The position numbers and the translations under genes were made by a program. DNA of 64,000 bases from positions 1-64,000 of the forward strand of contig NZ_QKXH01000002.1 of the NCBI RefSeq assembly GCF_003254745.1, written 5' to 3'. The DNA is from Flavobacterium aquariorum. GTDB taxonomy: Bacteria; Bacteroidota; Bacteroidia; Flavobacteriales; Flavobacteriaceae. How positions within the stretch are numbered: the first letter of the stretch is position 1; the number at the start of each line of letters is the position of its first letter. This document shows, one piece after another, positions 37,397 to 45,611 of this stretch. The notes beneath the pieces were generated by a model. It did not search any database. It worked only from the letters and a program-made list of their open reading frames with translations, and was not told the origin of the DNA.

Positions 37397-38158
37397 ATGA
37401 TTAAAATAACGATTATTGGTTCTGGAAATGTCGCGCAACACCTGATTGATGCTTTCGCAAAAAGCAATGAGGTGGAAATCATACAAGTTTTTTCAAGAAC
37501 CCAAAGCCACATTATTCCCAATTTTGATTCCAATAAAATAACCAATGATTGGAATGCTTTGACGGAAGCAGACTTGTACATCATTGCCGTTTCTGACGAT
37601 GCTATTTCCAGCGTTTCGTCCAAGTTGCCTTTCGAAAATCGGTTAGTCGTTCATACTTCAGGAAGCGCACCTTTGGCTTTGCTGAATGACAAGAATCGAA
37701 AAGGTGTTTTTTATCCGTTACAAACTTTTACCAAAGGAAAACCAATTGATTTTAAAACAATCCCTTTTTGTTTAGAAACACAGTTTGAAAACGATTATGC
37801 CCTCTTGGAAAAAGTAGCACAAACTATTTCTGACAATGTATACAAAATCGATTCCCACCAACGCAAAGCTTTGCACGTTGCTGCTGTTTTTGTAAATAAT
37901 TTCACTAATTATTTGTACCAATTAGGAAGCGAAATTTGCCAGGAAAACCATGTTCCTTTCGACATTTTAAAACCATTGATTCTGGAAACTGCAGAAAAAC
38001 TTTTGACACTTTCTCCAAAAGATGCTCAAACGGGTCCTGCAAAACGCAATGACATTTCGACAATTGAAGCACATGAATCTTTTTTGTCAAATGAAAATCA
38101 ATCTACAATTTATAAAATATTAACCCAATCTATACAAAATCATGGCAAAAAGCTATAA
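37397..38158 (+). CDS. Rossmann-like and DUF2520 domain-containing protein
   Basis: A 253-residue protein with an N-terminal NAD(P)-binding Rossmann fold (IIGSGNVAQHLIDAF, then IIAVSDDAISSV and VVHTSGSAPL) and a C-terminal helical DUF2520 domain with RKALHVAAVFVNNFTNYLY and GPAKRNDISTIEAH. It resembles pyrroline-5-carboxylate reductase-type dehydrogenases; the substrate is unknown. It overlaps the kdsC-like gene by 17 bp and starts a five-gene rightward run. Confidence 0.88.
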   Translation: MIKITIIGSGNVAQHLIDAFAKSNEVEIIQVFSRTQSHIIPNFDSNKITNDWNALTEADLYIIAVSDDAISSVSSKLPFENRLVVHTSGSAPLALLNDKNRKGVFYPLQTFTKGKPIDFKTIPFCLETQFENDYALLEKVAQTISDNVYKIDSHQRKALHVAAVFVNNFTNYLYQLGSEICQENHVPFDILKPLILETAEKLLTLSPKDAQTGPAKRNDISTIEAHESFLSNENQSTIYKILTQSIQNHGKKL

Positions 38159-38669
38159 AGAAATAATGAATGATATTACTACGTTTGTGTTTGACGTAGA
38201 TGGAGTACTTACAGACGGTTCTGTTTTTGTTACCAATGAAGGAGAGATGCTAAGAACCATGAGCATTCGCGATGGTTATGCAATGAAAGCTGCCATCGAA
38301 AGTGGTTACCATGTGTGCATTATTTCGGGTGGAAGCAACGAAGGTGTAAGAGTGAGACTTGGTAATCTAGGAATTACGGATATCCATTTAGGCACTCCCG
38401 ATAAAGTAGAAACGTTCAAAGAATACACTGATGTTTATGGCATCAACCCAGAACATGTTTTATATATGGGTGATGACATTCCGGATTATCATGTTATGAA
38501 ATTGGTGGGATTACCTACTTGCCCTCAAGATGCAAGCCCCGAAATCAAAGCTATTTCAAGCTATATTTCTCATATAAAAGGTGGCAAAGGCGCCGCTCGT
38601 GATGTAATTGAGCAAGTGATGAAAGTACAAGGGAAATGGATGGCTTATTTTGACGGGAAACTTGATTAA
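38142..38669 (+). CDS. kdsC: 3-deoxy-D-manno-octulosonate 8-phosphate phosphatase (KdsC-like HAD)
   Basis: A 175-residue HAD phosphatase without a cap domain. The nucleophile motif is FDVDGVLTDGSV (residues 17-28), followed by ISGGSNEGVRVR, YMGDDIPDYHVM and the GGKGAARDVIEQVM tail typical of KdsC tetramers. It removes phosphate from KDO-8-phosphate for lipopolysaccharide core synthesis. Overlap with the DUF2520 gene suggests coupled translation. Confidence 0.92.
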   Translation: MAKSYKEIMNDITTFVFDVDGVLTDGSVFVTNEGEMLRTMSIRDGYAMKAAIESGYHVCIISGGSNEGVRVRLGNLGITDIHLGTPDKVETFKEYTDVYGINPEHVLYMGDDIPDYHVMKLVGLPTCPQDASPEIKAISSYISHIKGGKGAARDVIEQVMKVQGKWMAYFDGKLD

Positions 38670-38833
38670 AAATTGCAGAATTAAGACTGCCGATTTTAGA
38701 TTTTAGAAAATCGAATAAAGATAATAGACAAGAGATTTTGGATTTTGGAAATGAAAGATTAGGTTTTAAAATACATAATTTGATTATTCTTTCCTTTTTT
38801 GGGGATTATGATAACAAAGCCAAAATTCCTTCC

Positions 38834-38921
38834 TTAGCCCCGATAGAAGTGAATATCCTTTTTATTTTTCCTTTAAAAATAAAAAGATTGTAACGGATAG
38901 CGGGACGATGTTTCCTAAAAC
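38834..38921 (+). repeat. Dispersed intergenic palindromic element, copy 1
   Basis: Begins AGCCCCGATAGAAGTG and ends around GGATAGCGGGACGATG. The centre is a perfect 12-bp AT hairpin (38858-38869/38875-38886) inside an ATCC...GATTG frame. A related copy lies at 53041-53115. From memory, elements of this look occur many times in Flavobacterium genomes. The rest of the 38670-38959 gap is AT-rich with nothing else seen. Confidence 0.6.
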
Positions 38922-38959
38922 ACCAAATATCTCTGCTCCAAAACTAATAACTAATTAAA

Positions 38960-39886
38960 ATGAAATACCTCAAACTAATACGTTACCAAAACCTGTTGAT
39001 GCTTGCTTTGATGCAACTGCTTTTTCGATATGGTTTTTTGAATTATCAAAGCATCCCTTTGGCGCTTAATGACTGGCAATACTTTTTATTGGTATTTGCA
39101 ACGGTTATGATTGCTGCTGGAGGTTATGTGATTAACAACATCATGGATCAGGCTACCGATAATGACAATAAACCCAATCAGGTTGTTGTGGGTAAAAGCA
39201 TATCCGAAACCAGTGCTTACAATGTTTATTTTACTTGTACCGTTTTGGGAGTTGTGGCTGGATTTTATTTATCGAATGTAATTGAGAAACCTGGATTTGC
39301 GGCTATCTTCATAATCATTTCGGCCACCTTATATCTTTATGCGACGAGTCTGAAACAGATGTTACTTATAGGAAACTTTATTGTCGCATTTTTATTAGCT
39401 TTCAGTGTGCTTATCATCGGAATCTTCGACCTATTGCCAGTTATCAATCCTGGAAACAGAGTGATAATGGCGGACTTATTTTCTATTCTTTTGGACTATG
39501 CACTATTTGCTTTTGTGATTAATTTTATCAGAGAAATAGTAAAGGATCTCGAAGATGTAAATGGCGATTACAATCAGGGAATGAATACTTTGCCTATTGC
39601 TTTGGGCATTGACAGAACATCCAAATTAGTGTTGGTTTTGAGTCTGATTCCATTGGTTATGGTGATATTTTATATCAAAAACTATTTTTTTGCATTTGAT
39701 TTATACTTAGCAACATTATATGCCTTAATAAGTATCGTTGCTCCATTAATTTATTTTGCAGTAAAAATGCTGGATGCCAAAAAAAGCCAAGATTTTAATC
39801 ATTTGAGCATTGTTTTAAAATTAATTATTTTATTTGGATTGTTCTCAATTGCCATTGTTACCTATAATATTTTACACCATGCTTAA
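38960..39886 (+). CDS. UbiA-family prenyltransferase (geranylgeranylglycerol-phosphate geranylgeranyltransferase-like)
   Basis: A 308-residue membrane protein with eight or nine TM segments. The two Asp-rich prenyl-diphosphate motifs are clear: NNIMDQATDNDNKP (residues about 61-74) and IVKDLEDVNGDYNQG (about 193-207). Relatives in Flavobacteriaceae are named geranylgeranylglycerol-phosphate geranylgeranyltransferase; the true acceptor in bacteria is uncertain. Its last 8 bp overlap the maf gene. Confidence 0.85.
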   Translation: MKYLKLIRYQNLLMLALMQLLFRYGFLNYQSIPLALNDWQYFLLVFATVMIAAGGYVINNIMDQATDNDNKPNQVVVGKSISETSAYNVYFTCTVLGVVAGFYLSNVIEKPGFAAIFIIISATLYLYATSLKQMLLIGNFIVAFLLAFSVLIIGIFDLLPVINPGNRVIMADLFSILLDYALFAFVINFIREIVKDLEDVNGDYNQGMNTLPIALGIDRTSKLVLVLSLIPLVMVIFYIKNYFFAFDLYLATLYALISIVAPLIYFAVKMLDAKKSQDFNHLSIVLKLIILFGLFSIAIVTYNILHHA

Positions 39887-40460
39887 AGAAAAACTCAAAA
39901 AATACAAACTAATATTAGCTTCCGGTTCACCTAGAAGACAGCAATTTTTCAAAGATTTAGACTTAGATTTTGAAATTCGATTGAAAGAAATCGAAGAAGT
40001 TTTTCCTCCCGAATTGAAAGCCGAGGAAATTACTAATTATCTTGCACAACTGAAAGCCAGTGCTTTTGAAGGAGAATTGCAAAACAATGAAATTTTAATC
40101 ACAAGTGATACTATCGTTTGGCATAATAATTGCCCTTTAGGTAAACCTAAGGATCATCATGATGCTTTTGAAATATTGAAATCACTATCAAATGCTACGC
40201 ACGAAGTCATTACTTCTGTATGTTTCAAGACAAATTTGTCTACAAATTTGATATATGAAACAACAAAAGTTACCTTCAATGCGTTAACTGATGAAGCTAT
40301 TCTTTATTATTTGGAAAATTATAAACCGTATGATAAAGCTGGGGCTTATGGAATTCAGGAATGGATTGGTTTTATTGGAGTTTCAAAAATTGAAGGTTCT
40401 TATGCCAATGTTATGGGAATGCCTACAGATAAAGTATATGAATATTTAAACAATTTATAA
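39879..40460 (+). CDS. maf: Maf family nucleotide pyrophosphatase
   Basis: The ATG at 39879 gives 193 residues starting MLKEKLKKYKLILASGSPRR, whose SGSPRR is the Maf signature; an in-frame codon 45 bp upstream lies inside the UbiA gene and is rejected. Other marks are ILITSDTIVWHNNCPLGKPKD and the KAGAYGIQEW loop. Maf proteins hydrolyse dTTP/UTP or modified nucleoside triphosphates. Overlap of 8 bp with the prenyltransferase shows translational coupling. Confidence 0.93.
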   Translation: MLKEKLKKYKLILASGSPRRQQFFKDLDLDFEIRLKEIEEVFPPELKAEEITNYLAQLKASAFEGELQNNEILITSDTIVWHNNCPLGKPKDHHDAFEILKSLSNATHEVITSVCFKTNLSTNLIYETTKVTFNALTDEAILYYLENYKPYDKAGAYGIQEWIGFIGVSKIEGSYANVMGMPTDKVYEYLNNL

Positions 40461-40477
40461 AAAAATATAAAAAATTA

Positions 40478-41011
40478 ATGGATTTTTTTGATCAATATCT
40501 TAAAGAGCAGATAAGTACTGGAGTATTGATCTTGATTGTTATTTTGTCCCGTACTGTCGTTTCAAAATTAGTGAGACGATATGCCAAGACAAGCCAGATT
40601 ATTGAAAGAAGAACCAATCTGGTCATCAAATACATTAATATCCTTATTAACATATTGGCTTTAATCACCCTGATATTAATTTGGGGAGTTCAAGCCAAAG
40701 ATATTTTCATTACAATTTCGTCAATTGCCACGGTAATTGGAGTAGCGATGTTTGCACAATGGTCTATCTTGAGTAATATTACTTCAGGAATTATTTTATT
40801 TTTTTCGTTTCCATTCAAGATAGGAGACGTTATATTAATCCATGATAAAGATTATCTTGTGGAAGGTGAAATAGAAGATATTGGTGCTTTTCATGTAACA
40901 ATACGTTCAAAAGAGGGAGAAGTGGTTATTTATCCGAATAACTTATTCTTCCAAAAAGGAATTTCAATTATTAAAAAACCTACTAACAATAATAATGATT
41001 TTACCGATTAA
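40478..41011 (+). CDS. Small MscS-type mechanosensitive channel
   Basis: A 177-residue protein with three TM segments (about 15-32, 50-75, 80-110) and the MscS pore/beta domain (WSILSNITSGIILFFSFPFKIGDVI, then EGEIEDIGAFHVTIRSKEGEVVIYPNNLFFQKG). The C-terminal vestibule domain of long MscS channels is absent, as in many small Bacteroidetes versions. It would release solutes on osmotic downshock. It follows maf by 17 bp. Confidence 0.88.
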   Translation: MDFFDQYLKEQISTGVLILIVILSRTVVSKLVRRYAKTSQIIERRTNLVIKYINILINILALITLILIWGVQAKDIFITISSIATVIGVAMFAQWSILSNITSGIILFFSFPFKIGDVILIHDKDYLVEGEIEDIGAFHVTIRSKEGEVVIYPNNLFFQKGISIIKKPTNNNNDFTD

Positions 41012-41065
41012 CGGTCAAATAAATATTATTTTCTAAAATTTAACCCAACTCTAAATTTAAATACA

Positions 41066-41608
41066 ATGAAAACAATTAAATTATTTATTATCGCAATCCT
41101 GTTTTTTGCGGGAAGCTCAACTCAGGCACAAGTTGCCGTTGATGTAAACATAGGAACGCCAAACGTAAATGTACATGTAGGAACACCTCCTCCTCCAGCC
41201 CCTGCTCCCATTCCTGTTTGGGGACCTGTTGGTTATGACGAAGTGGAATATTACTATTTGCCAGATATTCAAGTTTACTATGACATAAGATTGGCACAGT
41301 ATATTTATTTTGGAAATGGAAAATGGATTCGTTCCAGATATTTACCAACCTATTGTAGAGACTACGACTTATATCATGGTTACAAAGTAGTTTTGACTGA
41401 TTATCATGGTCATTCTCCTTATACTTATTTCAATACTCACAAAGTGAAATACTACAAAGGTTACAAGGGAAAACCTCAAAAAAGTAGAGGTGAATACAAA
41501 GTTCGTTATGAAGATAATGACCATGACCATCATGATAATGACCATCATGATAATGGTAATCATGGAGGGAAAGGCCATAATGGAAATGGCAAAGGAGGCA
41601 AGCATTAA
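41066..41608 (+). CDS. Secreted hypothetical protein with Pro-rich N-terminus and His/Asp/Gly-rich tail
   Basis: A 180-residue exported protein: signal peptide ending STQAQ, a GTPNVNVHVGTPPPPAPAP linker, a Tyr-rich core (residues 55-135; repeated YY, YHG and KYYKGYKG segments) and a tail of repeated DHDHH/DNDHH/DNGNH units ending in Lys/Gly. I do not know a named family, although similar Tyr-rich secreted proteins are common in Flavobacteria. The tail could bind divalent metals. It follows the MscS gene by 54 bp and ends before a strong terminator. Confidence 0.7.
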   Translation: MKTIKLFIIAILFFAGSSTQAQVAVDVNIGTPNVNVHVGTPPPPAPAPIPVWGPVGYDEVEYYYLPDIQVYYDIRLAQYIYFGNGKWIRSRYLPTYCRDYDLYHGYKVVLTDYHGHSPYTYFNTHKVKYYKGYKGKPQKSRGEYKVRYEDNDHDHHDNDHHDNGNHGGKGHNGNGKGGKH

Positions 41609-41649
41609 TCTTATATTTCCTTTTAAAAAACAATGAACTTTTAGAATTC

Positions 41650-41684
41650 AAAAAGCTGCAACATTTAACCTGTTGCAGCTTTTT
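41650..41684. terminator. Strong bidirectional terminator
   Basis: A 14-bp perfect stem AAAAAGCTGCAACA (41650-41663) with its complement at 41671-41684 lies between convergent genes. Confidence 0.88.
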
Positions 41685-41699
41685 ATTTTAAACAAAATA

Positions 41700-42659
41700 T
41701 TAATTTTTTAAATATTTATCCAACCACTCGAATATAGTTTTAAAGACAATATCCCGTACTGGCTTTCTGGACAATACCAAATCGTGTATAGCATTTCTGA
41801 AGCCTATAACTTCTTTGTGTGGCGAATCAATAAATTTTGCTTTTTGGGTAATATCATCAACATTCAAAATAGCATCTCCCTCAAACATTTCTTCTCCCCA
41901 ATGCTTTGGGTTTACTGATTTAATAGAATGCAAAATCAATATCGGTTTATGCACCGAAATACCATTTGCAATTTTCAAATGCCCGTCGTGTATAGCATTT
42001 ATCCATCCCGCATTGATTGAAGGCGCAACGTGAGGTTTCCATTGCAAATTATAATCCCATTCCCCAAAATCGTTCTTATGTAGACTTTTGCCGTAAAATT
42101 TTGAAAACCCGATGGGTAAAGCAATATTTGGATTTAATCTACCCAAAAATGAAAGCACAGGAATAACCGTTTTCTTTTGAATCCAAGGAACATTAAAATC
42201 ATAGAAAGGACTATTGCAGACCAGTACATCAAAAAATGCCTTCTCTTTACGATCCGAAGCATACAAGGTTATAATCAATCCGCCTGTAGAATGGCCGTAC
42301 AAAACTATTTTTTGACTGCCTTCTTCTCTTATAGTAGCCAATGCGCGGTCAATATCTTCATAATATTCGGATAAGTCTCTCATATTATTTGCCCTATGGT
42401 TTTGCAGAATAGATCTACCGTATTTCCTTAAATCCAAGGCATAAAAATGATAACCTTTCTTCAAAAATTCTTCGGCTATAACATCTTGAAAAAAATAATC
42501 ATTAAAACCATGAATACATAAAATGGCTTTAGTAGCTTTTGAAGAACCTCTTTTTCGAATAAGTGTTGTGGTAACTTTACCTTCAAAATCATTGGGTTGA
42601 ATTATGGTCATTTGCTCAAAACCATTTTTCAAAACATCTTCCTCGTATTGCATATTCAT
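41700..42659 (-). CDS. Alpha/beta hydrolase (serine aminopeptidase S33-like lysophospholipase)
   Basis: The ATG at 42659 gives 319 residues starting MNMQYEEDVLKNG; an in-frame TTG 24 bp upstream is less likely. The alpha/beta-hydrolase fold shows ILCIHGFNDYFF (oxyanion region), ALDLRKYGRS, the nucleophile elbow LYGHSTGGL, an acid in the C-terminal third and a catalytic His in NAIHDLVLS. It resembles cytoplasmic monoglyceride or lysophospholipid lipases; the substrate is unknown. It faces the MscS-gene run. Confidence 0.85.
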   Translation of the reverse strand: MNMQYEEDVLKNGFEQMTIIQPNDFEGKVTTTLIRKRGSSKATKAILCIHGFNDYFFQDVIAEEFLKKGYHFYALDLRKYGRSILQNHRANNMRDLSEYYEDIDRALATIREEGSQKIVLYGHSTGGLIITLYASDRKEKAFFDVLVCNSPFYDFNVPWIQKKTVIPVLSFLGRLNPNIALPIGFSKFYGKSLHKNDFGEWDYNLQWKPHVAPSINAGWINAIHDGHLKIANGISVHKPILILHSIKSVNPKHWGEEMFEGDAILNVDDITQKAKFIDSPHKEVIGFRNAIHDLVLSRKPVRDIVFKTIFEWLDKYLKN

Positions 42660-42957
42660 TTTGGTTAGGTTAATTGTAGACAAAGGGACAATTTCAAATT
42701 CTAATGAATGTTTTCATTATAACATTCTCAAATTTAGCATTCTAATTTTAAATAATTAACATAGAAAACTAATATTTTATTTCAAATTTGTTAGTCTCTA
42801 AGTCACATATTTTTTGAAAAAATATTCTAATAAATATCAAACATTAACATAACTTTTGGAATTATAGCTAAATATTCCGATTATTTAATTAGTATTTTTG
42901 GACTTGAACTAATACTTACAATCCTGTTTTTATTTTAGAAATAATAAATCTTGTTAT

Positions 42958-45489
42958 ATGCGAAAGCTTTTTTTTAAATCATTTTTAGTTTTAGTACTTT
43001 CTATACAAATAACATACGCACAAAAACCTCAAAAACCGAATTCAGCCGAAATCTACAATCAAATTCAGAAGCTTAATTTTCTGGGGACTGTACTTTATAT
43101 CGCCGCACATCCTGATGATGAAAACACCCGTTTAATTTCATATATGGCAAATGAAATTCATGCAAGAACTGGCTATTTATCATTAACCAGAGGAGATGGC
43201 GGTCAAAATTTAATTGGGCCACAATTACGTGAACTACTTGGTGTCATAAGAACGCAAGAACTACTAGAAGCAAGAAAAATTGATGGAGGAGAACAGTTTT
43301 TTTCCAGAGCCAATGATTTTGGTTATTCCAAAAACCCAGAAGAAACATTACAAATTTGGGACAAGGAAAAAGTGTTGGCAGACCTTGTTTGGACGATTCG
43401 AAAATTCCAGCCCGATGTCATTATCAATCGCTTTGACCATCGTTCACCCGGAACTACTCATGGGCATCACACCTCCTCGGCAATGCTTAGTGTAGAAGGT
43501 TTTGATTTAGCCAATAATCCTGCTTCTTTTCCAGAACAATTACAACTAGTACAACTTTGGCAACCCAAACGTGTTTTTTTTAATACTTCATGGTGGTTTT
43601 ATGGAAGCAAAGAAAAATTTGATGCGGCCAATAAAAGCAATTTAGTTTCAATTTCAACTGGAGTTTATTACCCTACTCTAGGAAAATCCAATCAGGAAAT
43701 AGCGGCTTTAAGTCGTAGTAGCCATAAATCACAAGGATTTGGAAGCACAGGAACTCGTGGTGAAGACACTGAATATCTGGAATTTCTAAAAGGTGAATCC
43801 TTAAAAGACAAATCATCTATTTTTGAAGGAATCGATACGAGTTGGAACCGTGTAAGAGGCGGAAAACCAATAGGAGAATTGATTACCGTTATTGCCAATC
43901 AATATGATTTTAAAAATCCATCGGCTAGTATTCCAAATTTAGTAAAAGTCTATACTATGATTCAAGCTTTGGATGAAAACCATTGGAAAACAGTGAAATC
44001 TGAAGAAATAAAAAAAATCATCTCAGCTTGTTCCGGTTTGTATTTGGAAGCTGTTTCCAACTCGCAAGAAGCAACTCCGGGAAGTATTGTAAAACTGAAT
44101 TTGGAAGCTATAAATAGAAGTCCCGTAGCCATGCAATTAGCAAGTGTTACGACTCTACCCGACCAAAAAAACACTGTATTGAACACCGATTTAAAGAACA
44201 ATACACTACAAAGCAGTGCACTCGAATTACAGTTACCCCAATCCATAAACTACACGCAACCTTATTGGTTAAAAGAAAAAGGAACAGTAGGATTGTACAC
44301 TGTGGAAGATCAAAAAAACATTGGAATTCCTGACATTATTAGGGAAGCCAAAGTGATTTTTAATATAAAAATTAATGGTATTGAAATCCCTTTTGAAAGA
44401 ACTATCGTTTACAAATACAACGATGATGTAAAAGGTGAAATGTATAATTTCTTGGATATTGTTCCCGAAATAACAACAACGATTCAAGATAAAGTACTGC
44501 TTTTCCCAGATACTAAACCCAAATATGTTGGTGTAACGATAAAGGCAGGGAAAAATGAACTTAAAGGCGATTTAAAATTGGATTTGCCAAAAGAGTGGAA
44601 AGTTTCTCCACAGTCTATTTCTTTTCAATTGGACAAAAAAGGAATGGAACAAACCCTTTATTTTGAAATTACGCCTCCAGCACAAATGAGTGAAATTGTT
44701 GGAAAAAGTATTGCTACAATTGATGGAGTTCCATTCGATAAGGAGCAAATTAATATTAATTATGATCATATTACTAAACAGCAGATTTTAAAAACGTCTG
44801 AGGTAAAGTGCATGCGATTTGATTTGAAAACCAACGAGGAAAAAATCGCCTATATCATGGGAGCTGGTGACGAAGTCCCAAAAAGTTTGACTCAAATGGG
44901 TTACAAAGTGACCCTCCTAAAACCGGAAGATATTACTCCAGAGAGACTTGACACTTTTGATGTTGTCATGACTGGGGTACGCGCTTACAATACTATTGAC
45001 GCGTTGGCAAACAAACAAGATATTTTATTTGATTTTGTAAAAGGTGGAAAAACAATGATTGTGCAATACAACACTAACAGGGATTTAGTAACATCCAAAA
45101 TTGCTCCTTATCCCCTAACAATTTCGAACGATCGAGTAACTGAAGAAAATGCCGAAGTCCGTTTTCTTGCACCAAATCATCCTGCTTTGAATTATCCAAA
45201 TACAATTACCCAAAGTGATTTTAAAGGCTGGAAACAGGAACAAGGATTGTATTATCCGAAGGATTTTGACAAAGCCTTCACTCCTATTCTTTCCTCAAAC
45301 GATAAAGGCGAAAGTGCAAAAGATGGTGCTTTGTTAATTGCTCCGTACGGAAAAGGAAATTATATTTATACAGGTCTGAGTCTTTTTAGAGAATTACCGG
45401 AAGGTGTTCCCGGAGCCTATAAATTGTTATCAAATATGATTTCAATAAAATCTTCCGTAAGCATTCCTAACCAAAAAATGAAACCTTAA
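42958..45489 (+). CDS. Secreted PIG-L family deacetylase with C-terminal amidotransferase-like domain
   Basis: An 843-residue exported protein (signal ends ITYAQ). The PIG-L/LmbE domain (about 40-300) has the zinc motif AAHPDDEN, SLTRGDGGQN and FDHRSPGTTHGHHTSS, as in N-acetylglucosaminyl deacetylases. Residues about 330-610 are beta-rich, and about 620-840 resemble a class I amidotransferase/ThuA-like fold (AYIMGAGDEVPKSL, DVVMTGVRAYN, GKGNYIYTGLSLFREL). It likely deacetylates an amino sugar outside the cytoplasm. A TATTTTTG -7 element lies at 42893-42900. The gene leads an operon with a small membrane peptide and a sodium:solute symporter. Confidence 0.88.
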   Translation: MRKLFFKSFLVLVLSIQITYAQKPQKPNSAEIYNQIQKLNFLGTVLYIAAHPDDENTRLISYMANEIHARTGYLSLTRGDGGQNLIGPQLRELLGVIRTQELLEARKIDGGEQFFSRANDFGYSKNPEETLQIWDKEKVLADLVWTIRKFQPDVIINRFDHRSPGTTHGHHTSSAMLSVEGFDLANNPASFPEQLQLVQLWQPKRVFFNTSWWFYGSKEKFDAANKSNLVSISTGVYYPTLGKSNQEIAALSRSSHKSQGFGSTGTRGEDTEYLEFLKGESLKDKSSIFEGIDTSWNRVRGGKPIGELITVIANQYDFKNPSASIPNLVKVYTMIQALDENHWKTVKSEEIKKIISACSGLYLEAVSNSQEATPGSIVKLNLEAINRSPVAMQLASVTTLPDQKNTVLNTDLKNNTLQSSALELQLPQSINYTQPYWLKEKGTVGLYTVEDQKNIGIPDIIREAKVIFNIKINGIEIPFERTIVYKYNDDVKGEMYNFLDIVPEITTTIQDKVLLFPDTKPKYVGVTIKAGKNELKGDLKLDLPKEWKVSPQSISFQLDKKGMEQTLYFEITPPAQMSEIVGKSIATIDGVPFDKEQININYDHITKQQILKTSEVKCMRFDLKTNEEKIAYIMGAGDEVPKSLTQMGYKVTLLKPEDITPERLDTFDVVMTGVRAYNTIDALANKQDILFDFVKGGKTMIVQYNTNRDLVTSKIAPYPLTISNDRVTEENAEVRFLAPNHPALNYPNTITQSDFKGWKQEQGLYYPKDFDKAFTPILSSNDKGESAKDGALLIAPYGKGNYIYTGLSLFRELPEGVPGAYKLLSNMISIKSSVSIPNQKMKP

Positions 45490-45500
45490 AAACAAAAAAC

Positions 45501-45608
45501 ATGGATTCAAAAAAACCTAAAATCTGGTCAAAAGACTATACCTTAGTTCTGGTTGCCAATGCCCTGTTTATCATTATTTTTTATTTAATTATGAAATTAT
45601 ACTCTTAA
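45501..45608 (+). CDS. 35-residue single-TM membrane peptide, MFS-like first helix
   Basis: ATG at 45501, 35 codons, stop at 45606-45608, 11 bp after the PIG-L gene and 3 bp before the symporter ATG. It reads as a short basic start (SKKPKIWSKDY) and one hydrophobic helix (LVLVANALFIIIFYLIM). The KIWSKDY...LVANALF pattern looks like the first transmembrane helix of an MFS transporter, so it is either the remnant of a deleted transporter or a real small subunit. The tight spacing favours translation. Confidence 0.5.
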   Translation: MDSKKPKIWSKDYTLVLVANALFIIIFYLIMKLYS

Positions 45609-45611
45609 CCT

